Assembly: GCF_964656455.1 (NCBI RefSeq) | Contig: NC_135724.1 | Span: forward strand, 11,927,414 to 11,991,413 | Source: Halichoerus grypus | Taxonomy: Eukaryota > Chordata > Mammalia > Carnivora > Phocidae | Direction of reading: 5' to 3' | Length of the DNA stretch: 64,000 bases | Shown: piece after piece, positions 37,704-50,184 of the stretch | How the letters are laid out: every line of letters starts with the position of its first letter | Position numbering within the stretch: position 1 is the first letter of the stretch | The notes under the pieces: generated by a model | What the model was told of the DNA's origin: nothing | Seen by the model: the letters and a program-made list of their open reading frames with translations, nothing else | The model's database searches: none | Translations under genes and position numbers: made by a program

Positions 37704-40649
37704 GAATTAATTTCAAAATATAAAATTATTTGGGTTATAGTCCAATAAAGAAGGTGTGAAAGATACATTATTTACTCTTTGCTCAGAGGTCAAAAATATC
37801 TCAATAAAGCAGAAAAAAAAGATTATTTATGAGTGAGTGTTTGTGTGTGTTGAGAAGAGGAGGGGGAGAAAAAAGTGTGCTTAACTCTAAGTAACAGGAA
37901 TGGTGGGGTGGACAGAGCTGCTGTGTGTTATCTCTGTTTGAGCTTGAGGACCTTGTTTCCTTCCTTTCCACCTGTCTTCAAAACCATGCTCAAAGCTTTC
38001 TTCTCCATTAAAATGTCCTTAATAAAATCCAGGTAACTCTAATCACTTATTGTTTTTCTATGTATGCTAAGAATTTGCTTACTTAGTACATAAATGTTGG
38101 ATTTAGAACACACTACCCTAAAATATGGCACCTTAGCATATTGAATATTTTGAGCTGAATAAGTTTGATAAAATAGCAGAAGCAGAAAAGTCACCCTGAC
38201 CTTCCTTCGCCCTTCTCTCCTAAATTCGGTCAGAAAGACTTTATGTGGGGGGTGCTTCCTTATACCCTAAGGAAAGGAGCACCATTTTCCCCCAAAGACA
38301 AAGGGACACTGAGATGAATCTGAACAAACAGGCCCTGCTGTTTTCCCCAATTTGCTACACTTCCCTCATGCCCTCTGACCTACCAAATCTCTCCCCAGGT
38401 GTCCACTCTTCATTACACCTAGCACAAAATTACTAAGGGTCAACCATTTCACCGTGTCTTCATTTCCTTATGAAGGCTCCTGTGTCATATAAAACTTATA
38501 TAAAATAAATGTATAGGCTTTTCTCCTGTTCAACCCTCTTTATCAGCTTAATTTTCAGATCCATCCATAAACCCAAAGATGGTTGAGGAAGGTTTTTCTT
38601 CCCATATATATGCACAAATATATATTAATGCTTTATGGATTTTAATCTCTTAGCCTGGACTTTCTCAGATGTCCTCAGTGATGTCAACTCTATGATGTGC
38701 AATAGGATGAAAAAATAGAAAATTTAACTGATGCATCAAAATATGAAAAATAATAGATACATGAAAATTGTGAGATAGACAACCTAGAATTTGCACATTA
38801 CCACAGTGTGGTTACAAATAAGTTTGTTGGGACTACATCTGAAAACAAGGCTGTAAAACGCTCAGGAGAAAGTATTTGTGAGGAGGATTTTTTTTTTTGA
38901 GTTTTAGTACTGTGTTGTGAGTTACAAATACCCCCCTCTGCCCATTTATTTAAATTGTACACTTAGAAGAATTGTGTGGGTTTTTCTGGGGGGGTGGGGG
39001 GGGGCAAAGTATATTGGATTTCACATCCATCCAGGAAATAAAAAAGACTGGTTTATAATTTCATCCTAATTACTCAGAATAACAGTTGCATGCATATGTA
39101 TATAAAGTTACAAATATTTGGAAATAAGTAAAATATGTCAAGAAGTCAGCATGCCTGGTTAGATGCAAAGTGAAAGTGCCTATAGAGATTGAAAAAGCTA
39201 ATGATAGGGACTATCATTTAAAAATCTCTAACCCCTCCCGGGCAGTTCCCATATTTTATGTCAGTCCTGATGCTAGATATTTATAAATTATAATATTTAC
39301 CATGTAATGAATTATAAATTGAAAGGAAGTAAATATACTAATAAAGGCTTGAAATGATTGTGTTCTCATCCCCCAGACTTTCAACCTCTTGCTTACTTCA
39401 GGTATATTCACAGGACATGAAAATTATATATATATATATATATTCTTCTCTGCCCTTTGCCAAGTAACTGTTATCCTTCCTCGGGGAAAATAAGCTTCAG
39501 GAATTGTTTATTCACAATATTTTAGTCTCCAGTAAATACTTTCCTCTGATATATTCGTGTAACTGTTGAACTTTCCATTGTCCTTTGAAGTGGTGACAAC
39601 ATCTTGACACACATATTGATTTTTTAATTATGTCATTTAGTTTGCTGTCTTTAGAGTAGCTATAGTTTATGAATTATGGAAGAAGAGAAAGCACAGACAT
39701 TGTTCATGATTTCTCAGTTAGGGTTAAAAAATCATGTACATCCTAAAATATTTTATATTTTAAATATTTTACTTACAAAACAATAATACCACTAATAAAA
39801 TAAGCTATAACAACATATACTTAACATATACTGATATTTCCTTAAATGGGTGTCACCATAAAATTTAATGTCTTCCTGAGAGGAGAAGATAGGGAAAGTG
39901 GGGTATATTCACAGAGAAATAAGAAAACTTAAGCGGTGTTAGTGCCAAGGAATAAGCTGGCATTAATTGAATATCTATTCATTGGTAATGAATGCCAAAT
40001 AGCATTAAGCAGTTAGTAGATATTAATCACATGCTTAAGGACTAATTGTACCATATTAACCATTAATGACACAATAAAAAACTAGATATACTATGATACA
40101 TAACAGCCATTAATTGAAAGCTCTTCTAGATGTGTGATTTTCTATTTCTTAATGGGACAGTAGCACAATATGCACATAATCATGCCTTTCCTTTCATGAA
40201 TGTCATGCTTTATATTTGGGTACGACTGATATACCCACATATACCTCTATTACCATTAAAAAGCGATTGTTACAAATTGTGCTCTTTCCATTCTTGACTC
40301 CCTCTGGCAAAAGGAACCCTCATTTCATGACTAAAATTACTTTCTACTTAAAATGGCATGATTATTCAGTTCATATGAAACCTTACAGAAGTAAGGTGGA
40401 CCGACAGGATACCCTTCCTTCTCCATGCACATATTCTCTTCCCACAGAGCTGAAGTATGTGGTAAGTATACCAGAAAAGGACCCAGATTTGGCAAAAAAT
40501 AGGACTCTTCTCCTTCTTTGGAACCTGTCCCAAACACTTCCCAATTCCATATATATACGTTCTGAAATGCCTATTAAACTTGCTGTTTTCATACTCTAAA
40601 AAGACATTGAAGTAGGGTTTAATATGAAGATAGAAGAAAAGTTAGGCTA
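37704..40649. other. non-coding stretch without clear genes
   Basis: Contains a G-run tract (G7-T-G9) at about 38987-39003 and a (TA)n microsatellite at 39424-39444. The opening at 40216-40599 is the longest plain ORF outside repeats and the retrocopy (127 codons), but it has no recognisable domain and is most likely chance. Confidence 0.35.
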
Positions 40650-41040
40650 TATTTTGCCACTAAGAGCTCTTCTGGGAGACTGAGTTATTGACCACAAATA
40701 TGCATCCTCCCTGCCCTTTGCCATGTAACTAACTTTGCAGTTCTTCCCACTGATAGAGGAGTGCATTTTCCTGTCCCTTGACTTTGGATTTGGCCAAGGG
40801 GATATTAGCAGAAGTGATATAATGTGACCAAGACAAAATGTGCTCAACAGTTGGGCTTTCCTTCTTGTGTTTGTATCAATTGATATGCATGACAAAATAA
40901 AAATGGCCACAAGTTCTTGGACACTCCTCTTATCGAGAGGAAGGCTTATCTTCTGTCTCCTGAATCTTGGCTGGTAGATAGAAGCTGAGAAGCCTTTGGG
41001 AGACTGTTTTTGAAAGCTGGGCATGCCTTGAGAAGACTCA
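40650..41040 (+). mobile_element. possible degraded MaLR-type LTR pieces
   Basis: Weak matches to MLT1-like text: TTTGGATTTGGCCAAGGGGA, AGCAGAAGTGATATAATGTG, and CTCCTGAATCTTGGCTGG. Not certain; boundaries are approximate and it may be two fragments. Confidence 0.35.
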
Positions 41041-41329
41041 GTAGAAGCTAGGAGAAGATTGAGGAGATTATTGTAAGAAATATTAGGATAGTGAGGAAAA
41101 TGTTATTCGAAGCTGAAAAGAAGATCAACATATAATAAGAAAAATGGAAATGGTAACTAATGATCTCTGAGAGCTGGCCAATGATATTTGTGGACAGAAT
41201 GATGCAAATTCCAAATGTTTTCTTCTTGTTATCTATGATGAATTACAAGAAAGTGATGAGTTAAAGAAGGAATTGTTCAGTTTTTGTGCACAATTTAGAA
41301 AAAAATATAGAAACACAGAATTTGCTGGG

Positions 41330-41678
41330 TGCTGTGGACTGAATGTGCCCCCCACCTCCAAATTCATATATTGAAGCTTTAATGTGATGATATTTGGAGG
41401 TAGGAAATTTGGGAAGTAATTAGGCAATGAGGATGGAGTCCCATGATGGGATTAGCATCTTAATAAGAGGGAGAGAGCTAGCCCTCCTGCTTAGCCATTT
41501 AAGGATACAACAAGAAGACTGCCGTCTATAAACCAGGAAGAGGGCCCTCACCAGCCACCTTACCATGCGTGCATCCTGACTTGGCCTTTCAGTCTCCAGA
41601 ACCATGAGAAGTACATGTTTTTAGTTTAAGCCACCTAGTCTGTGGTATTCTTTATAATAGCCCAAACTGAGTAAGACA
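41330..41678 (+). mobile_element. MaLR-type (MLT1/MST) LTR, nearly full length
   Basis: Begins TGCTGTGGACTGAATGTGCC and ends AAACTGAGTAAGACA, the usual borders of these LTRs. Internal matches include TCATATATTGAAGC, GGGAAGTAATTAGGCAATGA, GCCGTCTATAAACCAGGAAG, GGGCCCTCACCAG, TCCAGAACCATGAGAAGTA and AAGCCACCTAGTCTGTGGTA. No internal retroviral gene is adjacent, so it is a solo LTR. No target duplication remains visible. Confidence 0.88.
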
Positions 41679-41939
41679 ATTGACTATGTTAGATATGAAG
41701 AGAATGAAATTTAGATGCCCTGAGTATGTCCTCATTCCTTGATTTAACTTTTTTAAAAAGTTAAAATTGTTATAGCATTTTGCAGACCTGCAAAAAAAAA
41801 TCTTGTGTGCTTTTTATCCATTTGAGGTAAGAAATAATCTTTAGATTCCCAGCTTTTAACAAAGTGAATGTCACTTAAAGGACGATTTTTTCCCCTTGAA
41901 TCATTGAGAAAGACTTTAAGGCAAAGCACTTACAAACTA

Positions 41940-43170
41940 AAGTCAGGATGCTTTTGGATCTGTTGATGGAACTTTGGGTCATTTCCATATTTTAGCTATT
42001 ACGCATAATGCCATTATAAACATGAGTATACTAATATCTCTTCAAGATCCTGACTTCAGTGATCTTGGGTATATACCCGGAAGTGGAGATTATCGTGTGA
42101 TAATTCTATTTTTATTTTTTTAAGGAACTTCCATATTGTTTTCCACAGTGGTTGCTCCATTTTATATTCCCCCCCAGCAATGCACAGATGTTCCACTTTC
42201 TCCACATTGTTGCAAGTACCTGTTATTTTCTGTTTTGTTAATTGATTTTTTGATAGTAGTCATCTTAACTGGTGTGAAATACTATGTAATTGTGACTTTT
42301 ATTTGCACATTCCTAATGATGACTGATATTGAGCATCTTTTCATGAGCTTATTGACCATTTATATACCTTCTTTGGAGAAATGTCTATTCAAGTCCTTTG
42401 CTTGCATCTTTGAATTCAGTTGTTCGGGTTTTTTGTCATTGTTGTATTGAATTTAGAAGTTCTCTATGTATTCTGAATATTAATCTCTTATCAGAGATAT
42501 GATTTATAAATATTTTCACCCATTCCGTAGGCTGTCTTATCACTATGTTGATAGTGTCCTTTGATACACAAAATTCTTAATTTTCATAAAACTCAGTTTG
42601 TTTATAATTTTCTTTTGTTGCCTGTGACTTTGGTGTCATATCCAAGAAATAATTGCCAAATCTATTTTCATGTAGCTTTTCCCTTATGTTTTCTTGTACG
42701 AGTTTTATAGTTTAGCTCTTATCTTTAGGTCTTTGATGAATTTTTAGTTAATTTTTGTATGTGCTGTGAGGTAAGGGTCCAACTTCATTCTTTTGCCTGT
42801 GGATAGCCAGTTTTCCCAAGACCATTTATTGAAAAGACTGTCTTTTCCTCATTGCATGGGTTTGGTTCCCTTGTAAAAACCCATTTGAACATATACTCAA
42901 GGGTTTCTTTCTTGGCTTTCTGTTGTTTTCCATTGGTCTATATGTCTGTCTTTCTACCAGTCCCACACCATTTTCATTACTGACTAGTAATTGTAGTAAG
43001 TTTTGAAATTAGGAAATGTGAGCCTTCCAACTTTGTTCTTCTTATTCAAGATATTTATTTCTGCATAAAACATTGTTAGGATTTTTGTAGGGATTCCACT
43101 GAATCTGTGGTTATCTTTGGGTAGTACTGACATCTTCTCAATATTAAGTCTACCAATTCTTAAATATGGA
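41940..43170 (-). mobile_element. L1 LINE fragment, antisense, 3' part of ORF2
   Basis: Reversed L1 text: GATCTTGGGTATATACCCGG, CCACAGTGGTTGCTCCATTT, AATATTAATCTCTTATCAGA, TCTTTTGTTGCCTGTGACTT, AAGACCATTTATTGAAAAGA, TAGGGATTCCACTGAATCTG. Broken by many stops; an old copy. Confidence 0.85.
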
Positions 43171-43445
43171 TTTCTTGCAGGATAGGTCCAGTGGTTATGA
43201 ACTCCCTCAGATTTTGCTTATCTGGGAATGTCTTAATTTCTCCCTCACTTTGGAAGGATGGTTGTCAGTTACAGGATTCTTGTTTGACAGGTTTTTTTGT
43301 TTTGTTTTGTTTTGCTTTTGCTTTTAGTGCTATGAATACATGAGCCCAAAGCCTACTGGCATCTAAAGTTTATGATGAGAAGTCTGCTGTGGAAATGATG
43401 CTGGTCCTGTGCTGAAAATAAATCCCTCCAGGCGGACAGTGTTTA
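43171..43445 (-). mobile_element. further L1-associated sequence, antisense, probable
   Basis: TTGTCAGTTACAGGATTCTTG-like text, ATGAGCCCAAAGCCTACTGG and TATGATGAGAAGTCTGCTGT resemble a stretch found in old L1M elements in reverse orientation. A TTTTG repeat at 43290-43315 interrupts it. Confidence 0.45.
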
Positions 43446-44489
43446 TTTATATCAGAAAGACAATGACATTACTCACCACAGACAACTTTAAGCTTGATTC
43501 GTCTCTTAGGAGTTTTTAACTGCTTAAGTTATGCCAAATTATACCCCATCATAACTAAGACTGTTGGTAGAGACTCTCATTTTTCAACCTGACTGAAGTC
43601 TGGAATACAAAATATTTCTTGGCAACTTTTTTTGCCAGAGAATAGGTGTTTTTCTTACCTACACTACACTAAGTTTCTGGCCTTGCAATGGTCCTAGTTC
43701 TACATGGAGGATATCTCTGTTCAGATTCTCCAACATTATCAAACTTCTCTCTCACCACCCAAATAACAATTGAAATCCAGTGTATGATATGGACTTATGC
43801 TTCCATGGTCACCTGTGATTTTTGCGATAAATTTCTGGTTTAAGCCTTTTTTACTTTTTCCCTCTAGGATTCCCTTTGTCTTTGTGATCTCATCTTTACC
43901 TTGAAAACAATGATTCCAGCTGTTTGTTTCTTAGGATATCTGAGCAGCCAAACTGTTAAAAGCAAAATGCTGACGTTTTCCTTTGTTTTAGCACACAACA
44001 TAGGTCTGTCTCCTGCTCATCCTTATGCTGTCTAAGTAACTACCTTTCTCCCATTAGGTTAGTCTACACTCCTCAACATGGTTTATGAGATCCCATAATC
44101 CATTTCTAATTTTATATGTTCTTCTCTTACAACTTTTCTCCTTAATATATATCTTCCAGAAATCTAAAGTTCTTTAATTTACTTGACACCATTTCTACAT
44201 TCTCCAGGGACCCTTACATATGACTTTCCTTCTAATAAATAGTAATATTTTTTTCATGTTATGCAATGGCTACGTCCTAACTTTTGCTTCAGGTCTCAGT
44301 GAAAATGCCCTTCCCTGCTAGGGGCATCACCTGAAACACAGACCAGGTTAAGGCTAGTCATATTTGTGAAGAATTAGAAATGGGAGAGAAAGATTTTGGT
44401 TTTCTTTGTATGCTTTTCTATTCTGATAAAATTTTTAAATGAGCAAATATTACTTTATACTAAATATCTATAAGAAATATCTGATCATT
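43446..44489. other. no feature seen
   Basis: Pyrimidine-rich non-coding sequence, no nameable repeat or gene. Confidence 0.35.
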
Positions 44490-44690
44490 GGGGGGGGGGC
44501 GCCTGGGTGGCTCAGTCAGTTAAGCATCTGACTCTGTTTTGGCTCAGGTCATGATCTCAGGGTTGTGGGATCGAGCCCCACATCAGTCTCCATGCTCAGG
44601 GCAATCTGCTTAAGACTCTCTCTCTCCCTCTACCTCTGCCCCTCCCTGTCTCAAATACATAAATGAATCTTAAAAAAAAAAAGAAAAAAA
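44490..44690 (+). mobile_element. CanSINE, older copy, plus strand
   Basis: Head GGCGCCTGGGTGGCTCAGTC after a G10 run, diverged body (CTCAGGGTTGTGGGATCGAG), CT run, AAATACATAAATGAATC and poly(A). No convincing target duplication found. Confidence 0.9.
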
Positions 44691-45061
44691 GCAAATAGGC
44701 TCATTACCTCCCATCCAGAATTATATATTCCACCACATAGTTTAGAAGTATGATATTTTAGATAGAAAAGTATTTACTGCTTTCTTCCTTAGAGATAATG
44801 GTTGTAAATGTCTTCCTAGGTGCTTAATTCAAAGTTCAATGGAGTAATCCCTCTGAGGATTGGCCACTCGTCAAACTGGAGGCCCTGTTTTCCAAATCTA
44901 CTAGAGCACCTTGCATTACATACAATGCTACATTGTATGCAATACTGCTTTTTAGGAGTTATAAAATCCGGGATTCTCTATCACAAATTTTAACGTGTAG
45001 CACAATTAATTTCTTCTAAGACCTGATCAGTGATTTTGATAACAGTTTGCTGGGCACTTAC

Positions 45062-45230
45062 TTTCTTGTGATAATACCATAGTCAGAAATCTTTGAAGTA
45101 CGCTGATGATCTAACTCAACATTTTTACCATGTTTGACATTTCCTTTGATCACCTTGATGGATTTTCTCACTTGAATGAAAGAAACTGAAGAGATGGGAA
45201 GGATAATGAATGTGAGAGCAGCAGATGTAA
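45062..45230 (-). CDS. possible isolated coding exon (membrane segment plus basic tail), gene unknown
   Basis: On the minus strand a strong pyrimidine tract and CAG acceptor (CTCTCTTTTTTCTTTGGCAG, 45231-45250) precede a 169-base block that is open in one frame and ends at a good donor (AA|GTAAGTG at 45056-45061). The frame gives a hydrophobic stretch TSAALTFIILPISSVSFIQV, then a basic part with RKSIKVIKGNVKHGKNVEL, and ITRK followed by TAA if the donor is not used. This reads like the last membrane helix and cytoplasmic tail of a membrane protein. I do not recognise the family. About 55 open codons can occur by chance, so the case rests on the splice sites and the plausible protein text. Alternatives are a pseudo-exon or a conserved non-coding block. 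Confidence 0.3.
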
Positions 45231-45399
45231 CTGCCAAAGAAAAAAGAGAGAGTTAAAATAATTTCTTTTAAAAATGACTATCACAGAATAAGAATTTAAC
45301 TACATTATTGAGATTGTAGAAAATGAGAACACATGAGAGACCTATCTCTTTTTCTTATTTGTCATTCTTATGTTTATAAAGGATCAATAAAATGGAAAA

Positions 45400-45600
45400 T
45401 AAATAATAAGTAACATTAAATAGGGGGTTATAATTTAGAAAATATCTTCATGGACATCAGCAATAGTAATGAGGGAAACTTTCACTTGAAGTTAGGACAA
45501 TTGAGGTCCCAAGAGAAGTGACCTTCAAGGTCAAATAAAACGTAATAACAGAACTTAGATGTAAGCCCAGGTCTTTGACTTCAAAGTCCACACAAGAGAT
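45400..45600 (+). mobile_element. MIR-like SINE fragment
   Basis: Weak ordered similarity: GTTAGGACAATTGAGGTCCC, AGTGACCTTCAAGGTCAAAT, ACAGAACTTAGATGTAAGCC, CCAGGTCTTTGACTTC. Confidence 0.5.
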
Positions 45601-46108
45601 GTGTTTGCAAAGTGGTGTCCAAGTTAAGAGTCCAGCTTGTTCTACTAACCCTTCTCCCCAAATAATTAACTCACAATTATCTATTGGGATTAAGGTGATT
45701 ATTTTAAAACAATTTATATGAAATGAATTCTATTGAAAGAATGTGATGTCAATGTCAAAGACTAGATACATCAAAGTGTAAAACAGTGGAAATCACACAC
45801 GCCGACGACAGTGACAAAGTGTTTGTCCTCCAAATCTTTAGATTGATTAGATTATTTATTTTGGTTTGGGAATCATGAGGTTCAACAAAATGCTCAAAGC
45901 TTAAGGACAGTCTAGCACCTCTATATATGAAAATAATTATAGAACTATAGGTTTATAGATTTTGCATGGTTTTAATCCCTTATTTTTCAAAATTGTCAAT
46001 TAAGCATGTTGATAACTAATATTCACTGAGTTTTGCTATGCACAAGTTATTCTACTTGCATTATTTGACAAACTCTCAGAAGCTGAGTTACAGATTTTAT
46101 GGATATAT

Positions 46109-46650
46109 TACTTTTCTATTGTTGCTTAATAAATCACTACAAACCTAGCAGGTTAATACAACATATATTTATTATCTCATAGGTTCTGTGGGTCCAGAGT
46201 TAGGACATAGTTTGGCTGAGTCCTCTAGGGTCTCCCATGGCTGCCATCAGGATGTCAGCTAGCTATATTCTTTCCTAGGGTCCAGTTCTCTTCCTAGCTC
46301 ACATGATTGTTTGCAGAAGATTCTGATTTCTTGCTGGCTGGCATGTATAGATCGCTCTCTGATTTTTGAGTTACCCCTCTCTCTCAGGTCTTTGCCATAT
46401 CACCCTCCCATAGGCCTTACAACATGGCATCTAATATCTTCAAGGCCTGCAAGAGAATCTGTCTGGTCTGCCGAGATGGGAGTCTCATACAATATGATGC
46501 AATCATGGAGAGATGTCCTATCACCTTTGCCATATTCTATTGACCAGAAGCAAATTACAGATTCCACCCATCCTCCTGTGGGCGGGGGGGGGGGTGCATA
46601 TTTTACATGAGTGTGACTCACTGGGATTCACCTTAGCGTGTATCTGCCAT
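46109..46650 (-). mobile_element. MLT1-like (ERVL-MaLR) LTR, degraded
   Basis: Starts as a reversed LTR end: TTCTATTGTTGCTTAATAAA, CAAACCTAGCAGG, TTTATTATCTCATAGGTTCT, GTTTGGCTGAGTCCTCTAGG. It continues through TTGCTGGCTGGCATG and TTACAACATGGCATC. A G-run (G13, near 46582) lies inside. Old and not coding; openings on both strands (46311-46610 and 46400-46621) are by-products. Confidence 0.6.
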
Positions 46651-47504
46651 AGTACATGAGGAAAGTAGAAAAGGGTGAAGCTCAGATTCACTTACAGATT
46701 TTCAGCTTCCAAATTCTCTGTTCTACCTATTAAAACTTACTTTTGATTTAATCTCCTGTTCTCTTTCCCAGGGCTATTTGTGAACAGGTCCATAAAATAA
46801 AATGAGCAGACACCTTCACATTTACATTCTTGTAAATAGCTTGACCTTTATTCCAATTCAAGTTACTGTTCCCTGGAGAGTTCTTGGTATTGGTTAGAAT
46901 TTGGCTTCTACCACTAGGTAATAATATGCTGTAAATAGATGGAGATGGGTGTTGGGGGAGCAGATGTGAGAGCAAGAGCTCAGGGCATCTTACCTGCTTT
47001 CATTTTTTTTTTCCCCCAGGCCTGGTAAGGATCATTCAAGATACTGTGACCTGCAAGATTCCCACATCCTGGAAATGTCCAGGTGCAGGCCAGTGCAGTA
47101 CATCACCTTAAATGATAGCTTTCCTTTAAATGAGTATGACAAGATATAGAGAGAATATCAGAGGAAAAAATACTTGGCTATGAAAGCTGTGCACTGGGAT
47201 GAACTTCTACTGGGAGCAGCTCCTACTAAGTAATTTATTTACAGGTATCCCGGACGAGCCATCTTCGAGATTATTAGGATTTGCCACAATTCTGCCAATG
47301 CTTAATCCAGAGCACAGGTTAGATGACATAATATGTATTTCCCTTTTCTGATGGATTTAACAACAGGAAAACAAGATGATCATATGAAGATACTAAACTT
47401 TTCAGTGAGATTTTCCCTCCAAAGTTCCAGGGTAAGGACATAATTTAATTTTAATATTTTTATGATTAGATGACACTGTTCCTTATCTTAATAAATTTAT
47501 CTAT
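46651..47504. other. no feature seen
   Basis: Non-coding; no gene or repeat named. Confidence 0.35.
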
Positions 47505-48046
47505 TGCTACTATATTGTTTTCCTACTGCTGTTGTAACAAATCACTACAAACTCAATGGCTTAAAACAACAGACATTTAGTCTCTTGCAGTCCTAGTGGC
47601 CAGATGACTGACATGAGTCTTTGAGGGCCAAAATCGAGGAGGTGGCAGGGCTGGTTCAGTCTGGAGGCTCTGGAGGAATATCCATTCCTTGCCTGTCCCA
47701 GGTTTTGGTGGCTGCCATGTTCCTCGGCTCTTGGCCACATCAGTGCGTCTCTGTTGCTGTGGTTACATGGCTTTCTGCTCTCCTGTTGTCAAATCTCCCT
47801 CTGCCTGCCTTGTACAAGGCGTCTTATGATTACATATTGGACCACATGCATCATCCAGAATGATCTCTCCATCTCAACATCCTGAATTTAATCACATCTC
47901 CAAATTTCTTTTTTCCAAATAAGATAGCATTCACAGATACTGGGGCTTAGGATGTGGGTTTGTGTGTGTGTGTGTGTGTGTGTGTGCATGTGTGTGTTTT
48001 GTGGAGGTGGTGGATTGGGGGGAGACATTATTCAGCCTACTGTACC
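47505..48046 (-). mobile_element. MLT1-like (ERVL-MaLR) LTR, minus strand
   Basis: Reversed LTR text in order: CCTACTGCTGTTGTAACAAA, TCAATGGCTTAAAACAACAG, AGGTGGCAGGGCTGGTTCAG, TCCATTCCTTGCCTGTCCCA, GGTTTTGGTGGCTGCC, CTCTTGGCCACATCAG, CCTGAATTTAATCACATCTC, ending TTATTCAGCCTACTGTA. A (GT)n tract grew inside it at 47957-47998. The 80-codon opening at 47621-47863 is incidental. Confidence 0.7.
47957..47998. repeat. (GT)n microsatellite
   Basis: About 14 uninterrupted GT units, one GCAT interruption and four more units, inside the MLT1-like LTR. Confidence 0.95.
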
Positions 48047-48869
48047 TATATATCCAGGCACCTGAGGGATGGAAGACACACTTATACCAAAATAAAACTT
48101 AAATAAACCCGATATTTCCCTTCTTTACTTTTCAGTCAAGAGAAGGTTGGACAGCTTAGTGAATGCCAAATATTTGTAATTATATAAACACTTGTTTTTC
48201 ACTCATTTTTTAATTCCTGTTTAGTCTTTTGAGATGTTCATCCCTAAAAAAATATGAACCCAAACAAGCAACCTCCTTAATTACAACAATACACACAAAT
48301 AATTGTAATTGTGTTGGGTTTTTTGTCTCTATCAAAAAATATATTATTATGTACAGGTTAAACTTTTTAAAATTAATTTTAATGATGGGCATGTATGCCA
48401 TAGTTGCTCACCTTAGGATCCATGCTTTTGTTCTAATATTATATTGCACATTCAAGCATTCCTTGTTTTTCATAACTTCATCTTATGTTTATCTTCCTTC
48501 TTTAAACGTTTGTATCAGCTTATTTATAAAATGGTATCATTACTGAATATATAGAAAAATGGCACAGAGTACAGTCCCTTTTGCTGGCATGTTAGTTCAC
48601 AGAGTTTCAATGCTGTCTCTGCAACTCAGAGGAGGATGCTTATTTACAGCAGATAGTTTTGAAAGACATCAAATGAGTTTTTTACTACTTATTCTGGACC
48701 TATCCATATAGGCAAAATATGAAAATGTATCACCACAATAGCTTTATTCTTGCCGCCTAAGGAACATGACATGTTCACAGAGCACTGAGCTCCTGTTTGG
48801 CAGCATAAGCACAGAACTAAGTCGGGGGAAGAGAGGGAGAGAGACAAGGCACACAGAGAACTTCACTAA
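48047..48869. other. no feature seen
   Basis: The opening at 48229-48546 (105 codons) codes for hydrophobic, lysine-poor text without a known domain. I treat it as chance in AT-rich DNA. Confidence 0.35.
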
Positions 48870-48995
48870 TGCAGGAGTCAGGAAACTTGGGTTTTCAACC
48901 TGTTTCAACATTAATCAGTTTTGTGACCTTGGAAGCCATTTAATTTTTCTCAGTCTCATTTCTGTGATCTGCAAATTAAAAGGACATAAATAAAT
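48870..48995 (-). mobile_element. MIR SINE, reverse orientation
   Basis: GAGTCAGGAAACTTGGGTTT, TGTGACCTTGGAAGCCATTT, TCTCAGTCTCATTTCTGTGA, TCTGCAAATTAAAAGGACAT follow the reversed MIR consensus. Confidence 0.65.
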
Positions 48996-50184
48996 TATCT
49001 CCAACATCTTTGTGATATTGAAATATGTGACTTTAGACACTGTGTTTTGTTGAAATTGCCTTTTCTTGTGACTTTGCTAGATACAGCAAAACTCTGAATT
49101 GTTTGTGATACAGGGTGAGGGCTTAAAGATGTGGTAAATCATTGAGAATTGGGAAGTGTAAAACCATCCAAAATCAAGCAATTCCTTTTTCATTGCTTTT
49201 GTTTAGAATCAACTAAAAGTGAACAAAGGAAATAAAACTAGGCTGGCTTTAATGTGTTATGTGTGAGGCAGGTCAAGAGGTTCTTATTTTTCCCAAATTA
49301 AATCCCCATTCCCAACTCTATATTCTCTGGAAGAAGAAATATTGGAGCAACTGGATTCATTTCTGATTTTAATTCAATAGGGCGCCCAAATTTCAGATGA
49401 AAAACGTTGTTTAAATTTAGGCTTCACTGATGATATCATAGAAATATTTTCAAAATGCCAACCAAGAATCTAAACACATTGCATATGTAATTAGGCACTT
49501 AGACACTCAGAGTATTTTCTCTTTTACTGTGTAAGTATTCTCTAGCCATACTGTCACTATGCACCGGGATGGACACACAGATGCACCCTCTCCTTGGAAT
49601 CTGGGTGTGTAACCGGGAGAAAGATTCCTTATATCTATAAAGCCCTTGCCATTCTCAGGGTCTCTTGCAGAGAGAATGTAGTGGGATTAATTGCCACAAA
49701 AAGCAGAGGCAGATTTTTTACCTGTCTCTTCAGAGAGTGAGGTGGCAGCCCTCCTTCCACCTCTTCCTTGACTAAGCAGTGATTAAACTCCTCTCAAGAA
49801 GCCAGGCTCAGACATTATTATATCAAGACTTCCATTCTGGGAGGCAGTGTCTTTTTGCCTTCTCTTCTTGTTCCTTTTTCTTTTCTTTTTTTCTTTTTTC
49901 TCCCCAGAGAAAGTGATCAAGAGACAGCTTTATCTTGAACTATACTCTGTAGTTCCCTGATCTTTAGTCAGGTTTCAGACCCGTACGTGCAGTTTCTTGT
50001 GCTCTGCTTTGACTTCACAGACTCCAGGGATGAGCTCTTCAGTTACTACTGAATACAAAGGTGGGACTCACCTTAGAATCTCTCTTAAAAGACAAAAGAC
50101 ACACTTTCAGTAAAGAAGTCCCACTGTACACACTAGAGTGCTTTATGATAATGATTATAACAAAAAACGATGATTTAAAGGGAA
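48996..50184. other. no feature seen
   Basis: A pyrimidine-rich block (TTCTTTTCTTTTT) lies at 49872-49905. No gene recognised. Confidence 0.35.

Larger units (their letters stand above)
44691..46108. other. non-coding stretch with one exon-like block and one MIR
   Basis: Holds the possible coding exon at 45062-45230 and a MIR-like fragment at 45400-45600, described separately. The rest shows nothing I can name. Confidence 0.35.

Noticed and set aside
42136..42450. 104-codon plus-strand opening with hydrophobic text
   Set aside because: It lies antisense to an L1 fragment, a common source of such frames.
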